NCBI RefSeq assembly: GCF_019112545.1 | Contig: NW_025064883.1 | Coordinates: 434,001 to 498,000 of the forward strand | DNA length: 64,000 bases | Direction: 5' to 3' | Origin: Guyanagaster necrorhizus | Lineage: Eukaryota > Basidiomycota > Agaricomycetes > Agaricales > Physalacriaceae | Shown: piece after piece, positions 1 through 12,023 of the stretch | Layout of the letters: the number at the start of each line of letters is the position of its first letter | Numbering within the stretch: the stretch's first letter is position 1 | The notes under the pieces: generated by a model | The model's input: the letters and a program-made list of their open reading frames with translations, nothing else | What the model was told of the DNA's origin: nothing | Database searches by the model: none | Program-made: the position numbers and the translations under genes

Positions 1-3000
1 GGTCCAAAACATCTGGGCAGAACTTACTCACTAAGGCTCAGATTGAGACCCTTACATCCTGAACAGCCCATGCTGTAACCACTCTGATCGACAGCAGCTG
101 TATCAGAAGTTTGATTAATCAAGTCTTCATCAACAGGCACAAACTCTCAATCTGAGCTACAGTGGCACCAATCCCAGTTTACAATGCAGATGGAACCAAG
201 AACTAGGCCAGTTCTATTACTGAATTCACCAAGCTCAGACTCATGATTGGCAATCACTCTGAATAAATCAACCTGGCTGTAACTGATCTCAAGACCAAAG
301 AAATCTTTCTCAGTCATAATTGACTAATATGTCATAATCTGCTGATCAATTGAAAGACTGGAAGGATCACATTTGCTAAATGCAGATGCCAAAAAATCCC
401 CTTTGAACTATCTGATGAGGACCCCAACAATCAGTGAGATGAAGAAATGGAGGATGGGAAAATGATTCTTGCAGTAGACCTACAAAAAGAAATTCACATC
501 TGAATGATCCATCATGCCAATAACTTGGCAGCAAAGGCCAATGAACAAAAGCAGAAAAAGACATTTGAAGAAATGATGTTAGAGTGGGTTCAAGACTTCA
601 GAGACTTGTTTGAAAAAGAGAGTTTTGATGAACTCCCCAAATTGAAGCCTTGGGACTATGCTATCAAGTTAGTTCCAAATGCCAATACCAATCTTGACTA
701 CAAGACTTACTCCTTTGAGAACAATGAACAACAAAAACTCAATAAGTTTCTTGACAAGAACTTGTCGAGTGGAAGAATTTGTCTCTCAAAGTCACCTATA
801 GCATCATCATTCTTCTTCATCAAAAAGAAGGATGGCAAGCTCTGGCCAGTTTAAGATTACCAAAAACTTAATGAGATGACAATCAAAAATCAATACTCTC
901 TGCTGCTAATCTCAGAGCTAATAGACAAGCTTTATAGTGCCATATACTACACCAAGCTCAATGTTTGATGGGGCTATAATAACATCCATATCAAAGAAGA
1001 GAATGAATAGAAGATGGCATTCAAGATAAATCAGGAATTATTCAAACCAACTGTGATGTTCTTTGGGCTCACCAACTCTCTGGTGGCATTCTAATAGATG
1101 ATGAATGACATTTTTAAAGATCTCATCTCCACCAGAAAGGTCACCATTTATCTCGATGACATCCTGATCATGTCAAAAATAAAGGAGGAACATAGGGAGC
1201 TGATATAACAAGTACTGGCTCTCATGAGGAAACACAAATTATTCCTTAAAGCAGAGAAATACAAATTTGAAGTACTCAAAACTGAGTACCTTAGAGTCAT
1301 TATCAGTGAGAAAAGTATTCAAATGGACCCCATCAAGGTAGCAGGAGTAACAGAGTGGCCAGAACTGATCAAGAAGAAGAAGTTGCAGTCATTCCTTGGA
1401 TTCACAAACTTCTATTGATGTTTCATCTGAGATTACAGCAAAATCATCTGACCAATGATGCAGTTGACTGGCAATGCCTCCTGGACCTGAGGCCTCTCTC
1501 AGCAGACCACTTTCAATGATCTCAAACAATGGCTAGCCAAAGACATCATATTAGCCATCTCCATACAAGAAGGAAAATTCCAAGTCAAAGCCAACTCCAG
1601 TGAGAGAGCAATCAGGGCCATACTCTCACAGGAACAGGAAGAGAAGTGATGACCAGTTGCATTCCTCTCCAAAGCACTCACTGTTACAGAACAAAACTAT
1701 AAAATCTATGACAAAGAGTTGCTCACCATCATGCTTGCTCTGGAGGAATGGTGACACTATCTGATTGGGGCCACAGAAGTCTTTGAGATCTGGACAGATC
1801 ATCAGAACCTCCAGTACTTCTGGCAATCTCAAAAGCTAAACTGTCATCAGGCCAGATGGGTCATAGAACTCAGTCAATACCAGTACATGCTCCATCATAA
1901 AGCCAGTGTGGCAAACAAAAAGGCTGACCTTCTTAGCCAAAGAGCAGATCATAATCAAAGAGGAACCAACAACAAGAAGGTGATATTACTACATTCTGAA
2001 CACTTCCAGGCTATGATAATGCTGATAGAGAAGGAAATCCATGAGCACATCAAGAGTGCAATCTAGGATAATCACAAATGGGACCAACAAGTAGCACTAT
2101 CTCTCAATTATGAGTGAGAAATAATAAAGAAAGAAGAACTAATTTGCTATAATGGGTGAATCTATATCTCTCAAGATCAAAAGTTACATGGCAAAATCAT
2201 CACCACCTGTCATGATCATGCCACTGCTGGCCATCTCAGTATCACTAAAACTAAGAAGCTAGTACTATGAGAATACTGATGGCCTAAGATGAGCAATGAC
2301 ATTATCACATATATCAAGGCATGTGAAAAATACTAAAGAGACAAGTCATTGACACAAGCTTGAGCCACACCACTCCATCTGAATGAGATCCCATCATCAC
2401 CATAGACCCACATTTCAGTCAATATGATCACTGGTCTCTCAGACTGCAATAGCTATAATGCAATCATTGTTATAGTTGATTGATTCTCTAAGGCAATCAT
2501 TCTGATTGCCTGTTCCACCAAGCTGACTTCTGAAAGCTGAGCCAAGATCTTGCATGACAAGGTCTATGCCAAATATGGTATGCCTCAAGTCATCATCTCA
2601 GACAGGAGACCTCAATTTGTCTCAAAGTTTCTTGATGACCTCTATTGCCTATTGAGTATTAAATAAAATGCATCCACTGCATATCATCCACAAACTGATA
2701 GCCAGATGGAATGCACAAACCAAGAGGTGGAGAAATACCTCTGCCTATTCATCAACTACCAACAAGATGACCAGGTAGAATGGCTGGCTCTTACAGCCTT
2801 CCAGCATAACAACCAAATCCACTCAGCAACAGGGAAGACATCATTCTTTGTCAATCATGGCCAACATCCAAACATTCTGCAAACTGAACAACATCACACT
2901 ACAACCCCCTCATCCACAGACTTTGCCACTGCTATAACCAAGATCCATATTGAAATAAAAACAGCTCTTGAAAAGGCAGCATTAGTGATGAAAGTCCAAT

Positions 3001-3512
3001 ATGACAAACACTGTCGACTGGTATATACATATATTACTGGTGATAAAGTGTGGCTTGACACCTTCAATCTTCATCTCCCATGCCTGAAACACAAGTTGGC
3101 TGATAAGCATATCAGTCTATTTCTGATAATATCTAAAATTGGGGCCAGTGCTTATAAACTCAAACTCCCAGCCACTTGAAAAGTCCATGATGTCTTTAAT
3201 GAGACATTGCTAATCCCTTATATCACACTTGCCTTTCTAAATCAGGAATGCCCTCCACCTCCACCCCCTGACCTTGTCAATGATGAAGAACATTATGAAG
3301 TCAACCAGATGCTAAATCACAGACTTTAAAAAATCAGAGCAAAAGAGGGCAGTATAACATCTACCATTGACTATCTGATTAGCTGGAAGAGATACAGACT
3401 AGAATCAAACCAGTGGGTAAACAAAAGACAGATGAATGCTAATGATGCTATACACAAATATGAATTATCCCTAAATTAAGCCATCAGGACGATAATCTTA
3501 AGAAGGGGGTAA
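1..3512 (+). mobile_element. Decayed Ty3/gypsy chromovirus, copy 1 (internal region, 5' end off window)
   Basis: This is the pol region of a chromodomain-type LTR retrotransposon, broken by many stops. Readable landmarks in order: a protease active-site stretch near 90-110 where DSG has become DSS; reverse transcriptase with YLDD at 1149-1160; RNase H near 1580-1640; integrase with the H-H part of its zinc finger near 2205-2235; the integrase core, with the family's AYHPQTD stretch near 2680-2702 inside an open stretch to 3179; and a C-terminal chromodomain near 3363-3455 (WKRY...SNQWVNK). A purine tract at 3500-3510 abuts the LTR. Most stops are TGA at positions where the family has arginine or tryptophan. 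It cannot make protein. The upstream gag and 5' LTR lie outside the window. Confidence 0.93.
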
Positions 3513-3973
3513 TGTTACAATTTTTTCATTCTTTCTCTCAATTAACCCCTATTTATGCTTAGTCAGGGTGCTAACACAGATGCTTAAGACCATGAGACAA
3601 GGCTTAGTCACTACAACTAGCCAAGTCTGTCATTGTCTTTTGACACAACAGAGTTACCTGACAATGCACAATTGTTCTTTTATATACAGTAGTAATGCTC
3701 AAGGACAATGGGCACAAAGGACTCGACAACATGCAATTAGCAGTAGTATATTTAGAACAGGACTTGTACAGTACTTAAGAGGCTCGCTCTCACTGATAAT
3801 CTCCAGCTTCAAGCTAAAGTTTATTCTATCTTATTCTACCCTTGAGCCAGTTTTTTAGGCCTTGTGACACACTATTCTGATTATGCATTAGTAGACTTGA
3901 TTGTCTTATCTGAAATGCAAGATAGTGGTTATTTATCACATGTGATCAGTTCACATGATGCTTGAGTCTAACA
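3513..3973 (+). repeat. LTR 1 (461 bp), shared by copies 1 and 2
   Basis: This long terminal repeat begins TGTTAC and ends TAACA, so its ends form the usual TG...CA inverted pair. It follows the copy 1 polypurine tract and is followed directly by the gag region of copy 2, so it serves as the 3' LTR of one copy and the 5' LTR of the next. It shares blocks such as TATTTATGCTTAGTCAG and CAGCTTCAAGCTAAAGTTTAT with the other two LTRs, but is about 60 bp shorter and clearly diverged. Confidence 0.9.
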
Positions 3974-6900
3974 GTTCACTGATCCAGTGGTGCAAAAAGT
4001 CCACAAGCAAAAGATGAAGGACTTCAAAATGAGAGACAAACTGGCTACCAACTACTTTGATGAATTGGAATGACTCAGCAAGCTGGCAGGAGTCTGAGAT
4101 GACACATCCAATACCAGCAGAATGGTCAAATACATGAAAATGTTGGCTTTGACCTCCTATCTCAAGATTATCTCTGATATTGACCATAGTATCCCTGTCA
4201 GATACAATAAATAGAAGGTGTGCATCATCACAATGTACTGAGAATGATAATAACAGAAGGCAGAATTGTCCATCCTATCATGAGGTGGACAGAAGCATCA
4301 GAGACAGAATGTAAAACCCTCCACCTCTAATATGACCACATCCACTAAGCCTGGCAGCTCAGCCCCAACTTCCTCATTTAGTGAGAAGCAAACTAATACA
4401 GGTATGATATATACTATAATGGGTCAACCAATGGATGTAGATCACTTCAAAAAGGGGGAGAAGTGTTTTAATTGTAGCTAGAAGGGCCACATAGTATGAA
4501 ACTGTCCTCAAAAGAAGAATAAATGCATCCAGAAAGACATTCAGACACAGATTGCCAAATTAATGAAGGAAGATGAAGGCCTCAGATTTGATGATAAACC
4601 TGAGGAGATAAAAGATACAGCTGAGCAGTGAGTGATTCCACTGACTCAGCCAAGTTTTTAAAGAGTGGACTGTCATCTCCAGCCATTGAACAAACTGACT
4701 TTATCTCAATAGTATCACCTTCTATGTCTAACTTATGCATGCATTCAAATATACCTGACATTACCACTCGAAAACTGAAATCATCTAAGGAATCAACTCA
4801 AGTGCCAATAAAGGGCCAAAGAGGGGCAGAGAGCCCCAAAAGTGCACCATCATCAAAAATTCATCAGGTTGATCTCCCAAGACAAACTTAACTGCCTATA
4901 GGCTGAAGAGAGACAGAGAGTCCTATTGGTTGGCTAAAGCCATTCAATACTGAATAGACTTGGTGAGCTATCAGGAATGTGAAAGACAAAGCTACGACAA
5001 AGGCTATACTCAAGAATTGGGTACACAAGACTCAAGCCAAGGAGGTGATTGACGATGTGATCACTAGAATGCAAGAAGCAAAATGATGCCAAGCCTTGAA
5101 ATGGCTTGACAAACTACATGGACTGTGAAAATTTATCTAGTGATCTAGAACTTCAGGCCAAGATCTATTAACTAAAGTCTGAATAGAGACACTCATGTCT
5201 CAAAGCACTCATACAGCTACTGCATTAATCGACAGTGGATGCACTGAAAGCTCTATTAACCATGCCTTCATCACCAAGCACAAGCTCCCAATCTGAGCTA
5301 TGGCAATACCTATCCCAGTTTATAACACAGATGGGACAAAGAACCAAGCTGGTTCTATAACTGAATACATCAAACTCAGACTCACCATCAGTCATTATTT
5401 TGAATGAATTGACTTAGTGGTAACTGATTTAGAGACCAAGAAAATATTTCTTGGTCATGATTGGCTGATTCGATATAATCTGCTAATCAACTGGAAAACC
5501 AGACACATCATCTTCACTAGATGTCAATGCTAAAAAATTCCATTTGAATTATCTGATAAAAATCCCAAGAACTGATGGGATGAAGAAATGGAAGATGGCA
5601 AAACAATTCTTGCCATTGACCTACAGAAGGCTATTCATATTCATGCAGTATACCATGCAAACAATCTAGTGGCAAAGGCAAATGCTGAGAAGGAGAAGAA
5701 AACATTCAAGGAGATAATACCTGAGTAGGCACAAGACTACCAAGACTTATTTGAAAAGGAGAGTTTCAATGAATTACCTGATCTAAAATCCTGGGACCCT
5801 GCCATCAAACTAATTTCCAATGCTAACACCAATTTGAACTGCAAGATCTACTCACTTAGCAGCAATGAACAACAGGAGTTGGATAAATTTCTCAAGAAGA
5901 ACTTATCCAGTGGAAGGATTCAGCCATCAAAGTCACTGATAGCATCTCCCTTCTTCTTTGTCAAAAAGAAGAATGGTAAACTCTAACTGGTATAGGACTA
6001 TCGAAAGCTTAACAAAATGACAATCAAGAATCATTATCTACTTCTTTTAATTTTAGAGTTGATGAACAAACTCCAAGGTGCTAAGTACTACACCAAACTG
6101 GATATCTGATAGAGATACAACAATGTGCACATCAAAGAAGATGATGAACAGAAAGCTGCTTTTTAAACTAACCATAGTTTGTTTGAACCAATGGTTATGT
6201 TCTTTGGACTCATCAATTTGCCAGCAACATTCTAGTGGATGATGAATAATATCTTCAAAGATCTCATCGCCACCAGAAAAGTCATGATTTACTTAGATGA
6301 CATTCTTATTATGTTCAAATCTAAGAAGGAACACTGAAGGCTGATATAGCAGATACTAGCCTTAATGAAAAAGCATCAACTCTTTCTCAAGGCTGAGAAG
6401 TGTGAGTTCAAGGTATTAGAAACTAAATATCTTGGAGTCATTATCAGTGAAGAAAGCATCAGAATGGACTCTGTCAAGGTGACAGAAGTAACTGAATGGC
6501 CAGAGCCAATCAAGAAGAAGAAACTGCAATCATTTCTTGGATTCACTAACTTCTACCAATGGTTCATCCAGGACTACAGCAAAATAGTTCAACCCATGAT
6601 GCAATTGACCAGAAATTTCCTAACAGGCAGCATTTGACGATCTCAAATGCCAATTGGCTGAAGATGTCATCCTAGTCATACCAAGTCAGGATGGGAAATT
6701 CAGAGTAGAAGCCAACTCCAGTGAAGGCACTATTAGAGCAGTTCTTTTACAAGAACAGGATGGCAAATGACAATCAGTTGCCTTTATGTCAAAAGTGCTC
6801 ACTGTTACTGAGTGCAACTATGAGATATATGATAAAGAACTCCTCATCATAATGCTTACCCTTGCTGAATAGCAGCATTATCTTATTGGAGTGGTTCAGA

Positions 6901-8941
6901 CCTTCAAGATCTGAATAGATCATCAAAACCTACAGTATTTCTGACTCTCTCAGAAGCTCAACCATCAACAAGCCCAATGGGTCACAGAATTATCTGAATA
7001 TGAATATACTCTACATCACAAGGCTGGTGCAGCAAACAAGAAGACCAATCTCCTTAGCTGCAGGATGGACCATGACCAGGGTGGAGACAACAATGAGAGA
7101 GTCATAATATTATGATTAGAACACTTCTGTACCATAATCATGCCCATGGAAGAAGAGATGCATGAATGCATCAAGAGCACCACCAGGGATCCCTATAAGT
7201 GAAACCAAAGAATTGCTCCTTCACTCAATCATGAGTGAGAGCTGAAGAAGAAAGAAGGGTTGATCTATTATGATAGATGGATCTATATCCTAAGGGATCA
7301 GAGACTTCATGGTGATATTATTGTTATATGTCATGATCATGCAACTGCCAGACACTCTGAAATCACCAAAATAAAGGAGCTGATCTTGAGAAAATATTAG
7401 TGGCCCAAAATAGATCATGATATCACTCAATATATCAAGGCTTGTGAGGTTTATCAGTGAGACAAGACTTCAACACAATCCAGGGCAACACCTCTTCATC
7501 TGAACAAGGTACTATCATCACTATAAACCCACATCTTGGTGAATATGATAACCAGACTTCCTGAAAGTGATAGCTATAATGCCATCATCATCATAGTCAA
7601 TCACTTCTTAAAGATGATCATTCTGATCATCTGTTCAACAGAACTAATATCAGAAGGATGAGCAAAGATTCTTTGAGATGAGATTTATGCAAAGTATGGC
7701 ATGTCTCAAGTGGTTATTTCAGACCAGAGCCCACAATTCATCTCCAAATTTTTAGATGATTTGTATCAACTCCTCAACATCAAATGGAATGCCTTGACAG
7801 CATATCATCTCCAGACTGACAGCCAAATGGAACAAGTGAATCAAGAAATTGAAAAGTACTTATGACTTTTCATCAACTATCAACAAGATGATTAGACCAA
7901 GTGGCTAGCATTAGCTGCCTTCCAATACAACAATAGAATTCACTCAGCAACAGACAAAACACCCTTCTTTATCAACTATGGATGAAACCCACCAGTTGCA
8001 CAAAGTGAATGGATTCACACAATGACACCAGCATCAATGGATTTTACCACTACAATAACAAAAATCCATAAAGAAACAAAGACAGCTCTCAAAAAGGCTG
8101 CTGTCACCATGAAAAAGCAATATGACAAACATCATTGACTGGCCTATGAATAATCAATCAATGACAAAGTATGGCTGGATACCACAAATCTCCACCTCCC
8201 ATGCCCAAAACAGAAGTTGGCAGACAAATAAACAGGCTCATTCAAAGTCATTGCCAAAGTCAGCAACTCTGCTTACAAGTTGCAACTACCAGCAACTTGA
8301 AAAATTCATAATGTTTTTAATGAGACACTATTAACACCATACATCACATTAGCCTTTTCAAACCAAGAATGACCACTGTCTCCACCACCAGAACTTATTG
8401 ATGATAAGAAACACTACAAAATTGATGAAATGCTAAACTATAAAACTCAAAGAGTTAAAGCATGAGACAGAGGCATGAAAACAACCATTGACTACCTAGT
8501 CAGCTGGAAGGGTTATGGATCCAAATCAAATCAATGGGTCAACAAGAAATATATAGATACAGAGGAGACAATATATGACTATAAACAGTGAAACAATAGG
8601 ATTGACATAGGTAAATACATTGACCTAAATTTTGAAATCAACAAACAACAACAATAGGGGATATGTTTAACATTATCACCTACTGAAATGGTGAAAGAGA
8701 CATACACCAAAGAGCAATATCCAGAATATTTTCTGACTAGCAAGCTACAAATAGATGGCAGTACCAGGTATATGGCAAACTTACAGTGTCCATCACCACT
8801 CTATGTGCAAGGTGCATATAGATAGAAGGATACTCTGATAGATCTCTATCTTACACTGAAAAGAACTGTGGATACTGCAAAAAGATCAGAGGACTTATCC
8901 CTAAATTAGCCATCAGGATGATGGTCTTAAGAAGAGAGTAA
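3974..8941 (+). mobile_element. Decayed Ty3/gypsy chromovirus, copy 2 (full-length gag-pol remnant)
   Basis: This is an almost complete internal region of 4,968 bp, non-functional because of many stops. Gag starts at about 3985. A nucleocapsid zinc knuckle with CX2CX4HX4C spacing sits at 4464-4505 and contains two in-frame stops. The protease motif LIDSG is intact near 5224-5240. Reverse transcriptase has YLDD at 6290-6301. RNase H follows at about 6700-6960. The integrase zinc finger lies at 7330-7460 and the core at about 7540-7990. A chromodomain (WKGY...SNQWVNKK) lies at about 8500-8570. About 300 bp of extra sequence separates the chromodomain from the purine tract at about 8930-8938. 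Gag-protease-RT-RNaseH-integrase-chromodomain order identifies the family. Amino-acid similarity to copy 1 is high and the nucleotides are diverged. Confidence 0.94.
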
Positions 8942-9465
8942 TATTATAATTTTTACTATTTTTCTTTTCTTTTTCCTTGATTTATTCAGGATTAATCTCT
9001 ATTTCTGCTTAGTCAGAGCACCTAGACCTGGTGCTTAGGATTATGAGAATGCTTAGTCAGCAGCACTGCCTTGATTCTGGCCGCTGCTGTGAAGTCATGC
9101 AACAGCACAAAGACAGAGAAGTCTCTCTTATTTTTATACAGCAGTAACAGCATAACAGCAAGACAATACCTTTTGTAGGTATCTTAGCAATGCTAGACAA
9201 TACACTACACAGTACTGGCAAGGACAATTAGATAGTTATATTCTTGAAATGATAAGGATTTAGTATTTAAGTAGTGTAGCTCTTGCTATAATACCCCAGC
9301 TTCAAGCTAAAGTTTATTTTTCACTATTCTATCTCAAGCAACTTGTAAAATGCCTTGATCACACAATGCTGATAGTGCATCAGTGAACTCTAACAGTATA
9401 ACCCAAAGTACAAGATTCTGTTAGTTTATCATATGTTATCAATCACATGGAGTTTAGGCTTAACA
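8942..9465 (+). repeat. LTR 2 (524 bp), shared by copies 2 and 3
   Basis: This repeat begins TATTATAA, where the canonical TG start has mutated to TA, and ends TTAACA. It is similar over its length to LTR 3 and less so to LTR 1. It sits directly between the 3' purine tract of copy 2 and a fragment of integrase from copy 3. Confidence 0.9.
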
Positions 9466-10314
9466 AGCACTAGCTGCCTTCCAACACAACAACAGAATCC
9501 ACTCTGCCACCAGCAAGACCCCATTCTTTATTAACTATAGGCAATATCTATTAGTCACCCAAAGCAAATAAGTATACATAACAATATCAGCATCAACAGA
9601 TTTTGCCACTACAATGGCAAAAATCCACAATGAAACAAAGATAGCACTTCAAAGAGCTGCAGCTACTATGAAGAAACAATATGACAAACATCAAAGATCA
9701 GCTCACAAATCTTCATCTTCTATAGCCAAAACAAAAACTGGCAGATAAGCAAACAGGTCCATTCACAGTCATAATGAAGATCAGCAATTCAGCATACAAA
9801 CTGAAATTACTGACCACTTGAAAAGTCTATAATGTTTTCAATGAGGCATTATTAACACCCTATATCATATCTGTCTTTTCAAACCAAAAACAACCACCAC
9901 CATCACCACTAAAACTAATCGACAATAAAAAACATTATGAAATCAATCAAATACTACATCATAAAATATATAAAATCAAAGCTTACAGAGAGAGAATGAC
10001 AACAATAGTTGACTATCTGGTCAGTTGAAAAAGATATGGCTCAGAATCAAATCAATAGGTCAATGAGAAATACATGAATGCTGAAGAAGCTATTCATGAC
10101 TATAAACAGCAAACCAATTAACAATGGCAGAGGAAGATTACTACTAATATCTGCAGAAGGCATATTAATGACATATTATGACTGAAACAAGATATTATGA
10201 TGGCCAGCAGAGGACATGTTGCAAGATGCTGGAAAGGACTGTGGATACTGCTTTAAGACCAGCATACTTATCTCTAAATTAACCATCAGGACAATAGTCT
10301 TAAGGAGGGAGTAA
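9466..10314 (+). mobile_element. Chromovirus copy 3, internally deleted to the 3' end of pol
   Basis: Only 849 bp of internal sequence remain between two full LTRs. It starts inside integrase, matching copy 2 from about 7910, and continues through the GPY/F region and a chromodomain near 10005-10080 to a purine tract at about 10303-10311. Gag, protease, reverse transcriptase, RNase H and the first part of integrase are missing. The join to LTR 2 is abrupt at base 9466. Confidence 0.88.
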
Positions 10315-10836
10315 TGTTATAATTTTTTCTATTTTACTTTCTTTTTCCTTAACATTATTCAGAATTGACCTCTATTTCTGCTTAGTCAGAGTGCCTAGAC
10401 CAGCACTTAGGATTATGGAAAGGATTAGTCAGCATCCTGACCTAGATTCTACTGTGCTGCTGTAAAGCTGTTTAATAGCAATATACCTCTTTTATCATCC
10501 TGCAGCAATAACAGCAATAATAGCTCTATGGTAGACAATACTCTTTTGTAGATATCTTGGCAACACTGGACAAAGTGCTATACAGCAGCAGAATGAACAA
10601 TTATATAGTTATATTCTTAAAATGATAACAATTAGTATTTAAGTAGTGTAGCTCTCACTGTAGTATCTCAGCTTTGAGCTAAAGTTTATTCTTTCACCAT
10701 CTTATCTTGAGCAACTTGCAATGCCTTAACAACACAACTCTAATATCACATCAAGTGGACTCTATCATTTTACTCAAAGTGTGAGATAGCAATAGTTTAT
10801 CACATGTTATTAGTCATATAGAATTTGGGCTTAACA
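10315..10836 (+). repeat. LTR 3 (522 bp)
   Basis: This repeat begins TGTTATAATT and ends TTAACA. It is the 3' LTR of the deleted third copy and the right-hand end of the retrotransposon array. Its length and sequence blocks match LTR 2 closely, for example the TATTTCTGCTTAGTCAGAG block. Confidence 0.9.
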
Positions 10837-11738
10837 GTATCATTGATGAGTCTATCAGCTCTATACACTTATAACTTCACAGATCTAATAGAAGCTATCC
10901 TACTTCTTATAATAATATCATATGCTCATATATGTGGATGTTTATGCAGCTCTTAAAGTCTCATACACCACTACAGTCCATTATCATAATATTACAGCTA
11001 AATTCCAGTTTAATGAAATAAGATTGTAATAAGAGATAAGTGATCTAGCTATAAATAAAAGAGACTTTAATAAAGTGGTCAAGAGAAGAGGATTCAAGAA
11101 AGTCTACAGCAAGTCTGATGCCAGCATGAGCATGAGCAGTGATAGTGCTGTTTTGCCAATGGAATCTTCTTTAGATGAGTGCTGTTTGAAGTATAGATTT
11201 CAGTTGTTGAGCAGCAGTTATATTTTTCATTCTAAAAAATCTTCATTGAGTCTTATCAGAGCCATTGCCTGTCATCCACCAAGCATGAAATTGACCATAA
11301 TCCAAAATATTGAGGTGAAGAAATTTGAGGATATCCAGACAGAAGAAAAGGATGATGGAATCAGTGAGAGCAGCAAATATAAAGTCCAAATATCTGTACA
11401 GTGTGTTTAGCATAATAAATAAATTTCTCTAATGTGTTAAGATGAATGGGTAGGAGTCTGCCTTGGTGGTTGATGCTGGTGCAAGATCTCAGGAATGTTA
11501 CTTACCTATCACATGACACATTCAGGCACATGATGATTGCACTGGTTGGCAGATGTAGTCTTTGTTTCACCAGCTTCTATATCAGAAATAGAATGATATG
11601 CCACTATTACTTCTAGTTGAATTCCACATCTTCATGGGGCTGAATTTGCTCCAAAATCCTGAATATGCATAAAATTGTTGCCAATGATAGCACAGTGGCA
11701 AGTCTTTTTGGACTTCGGGTTTTTTGCCGTTTTCTAAA
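10837..11738. other. CpG-poor AT-rich spacer, probably older repeat sequence
   Basis: The stretch between the last LTR and the pogo transposon has nearly no CpG, like the retroelements, which suggests it was also methylated repeat DNA. It holds one 111-codon open frame at 11075-11410 (start MVKRRGFKKVY) with no recognisable domain. Its composition and setting argue against a functional gene. No gag, pol or transposase motif was recognised here. Confidence 0.5.
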
Positions 11739-11740
11739 TA

Positions 11741-11763
11741 CAGTTGACTATCTCACAATGCAT
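11741..11763 (+). repeat. Left terminal inverted repeat of pogo element
   Basis: This 23-bp sequence is exactly the reverse complement of 14096-14118. It is preceded by the dinucleotide TA. Confidence 0.95.
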
Positions 11764-12023
11764 GATGTCAAAATGCATAATTCTGACAATGCATATGGAT
11801 TGGGCTGGAATGCAGTTGGGGAGCAGGGAAATGGGCTAGAAATGCATATTGCATAATACATATAGTTCTAGTTAGGAATATGCATTGTCAGATCGAAAAT
11901 TATAGTAAGCTGATATGATATTATGCATATATTAGAACAATAAAGAACATAATTTGTTTGTATGGACTATAACAAACACAAAAAAAATTATTATAAAGCG
12001 ATGCAGCCTATATCTCTATAAAC

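Noticed and set aside
11075..11410. 111-codon frame as a functional gene
   Set aside because: Sits in a CpG-depleted repeat-like block and has no domain or introns; kept only as a spacer note.
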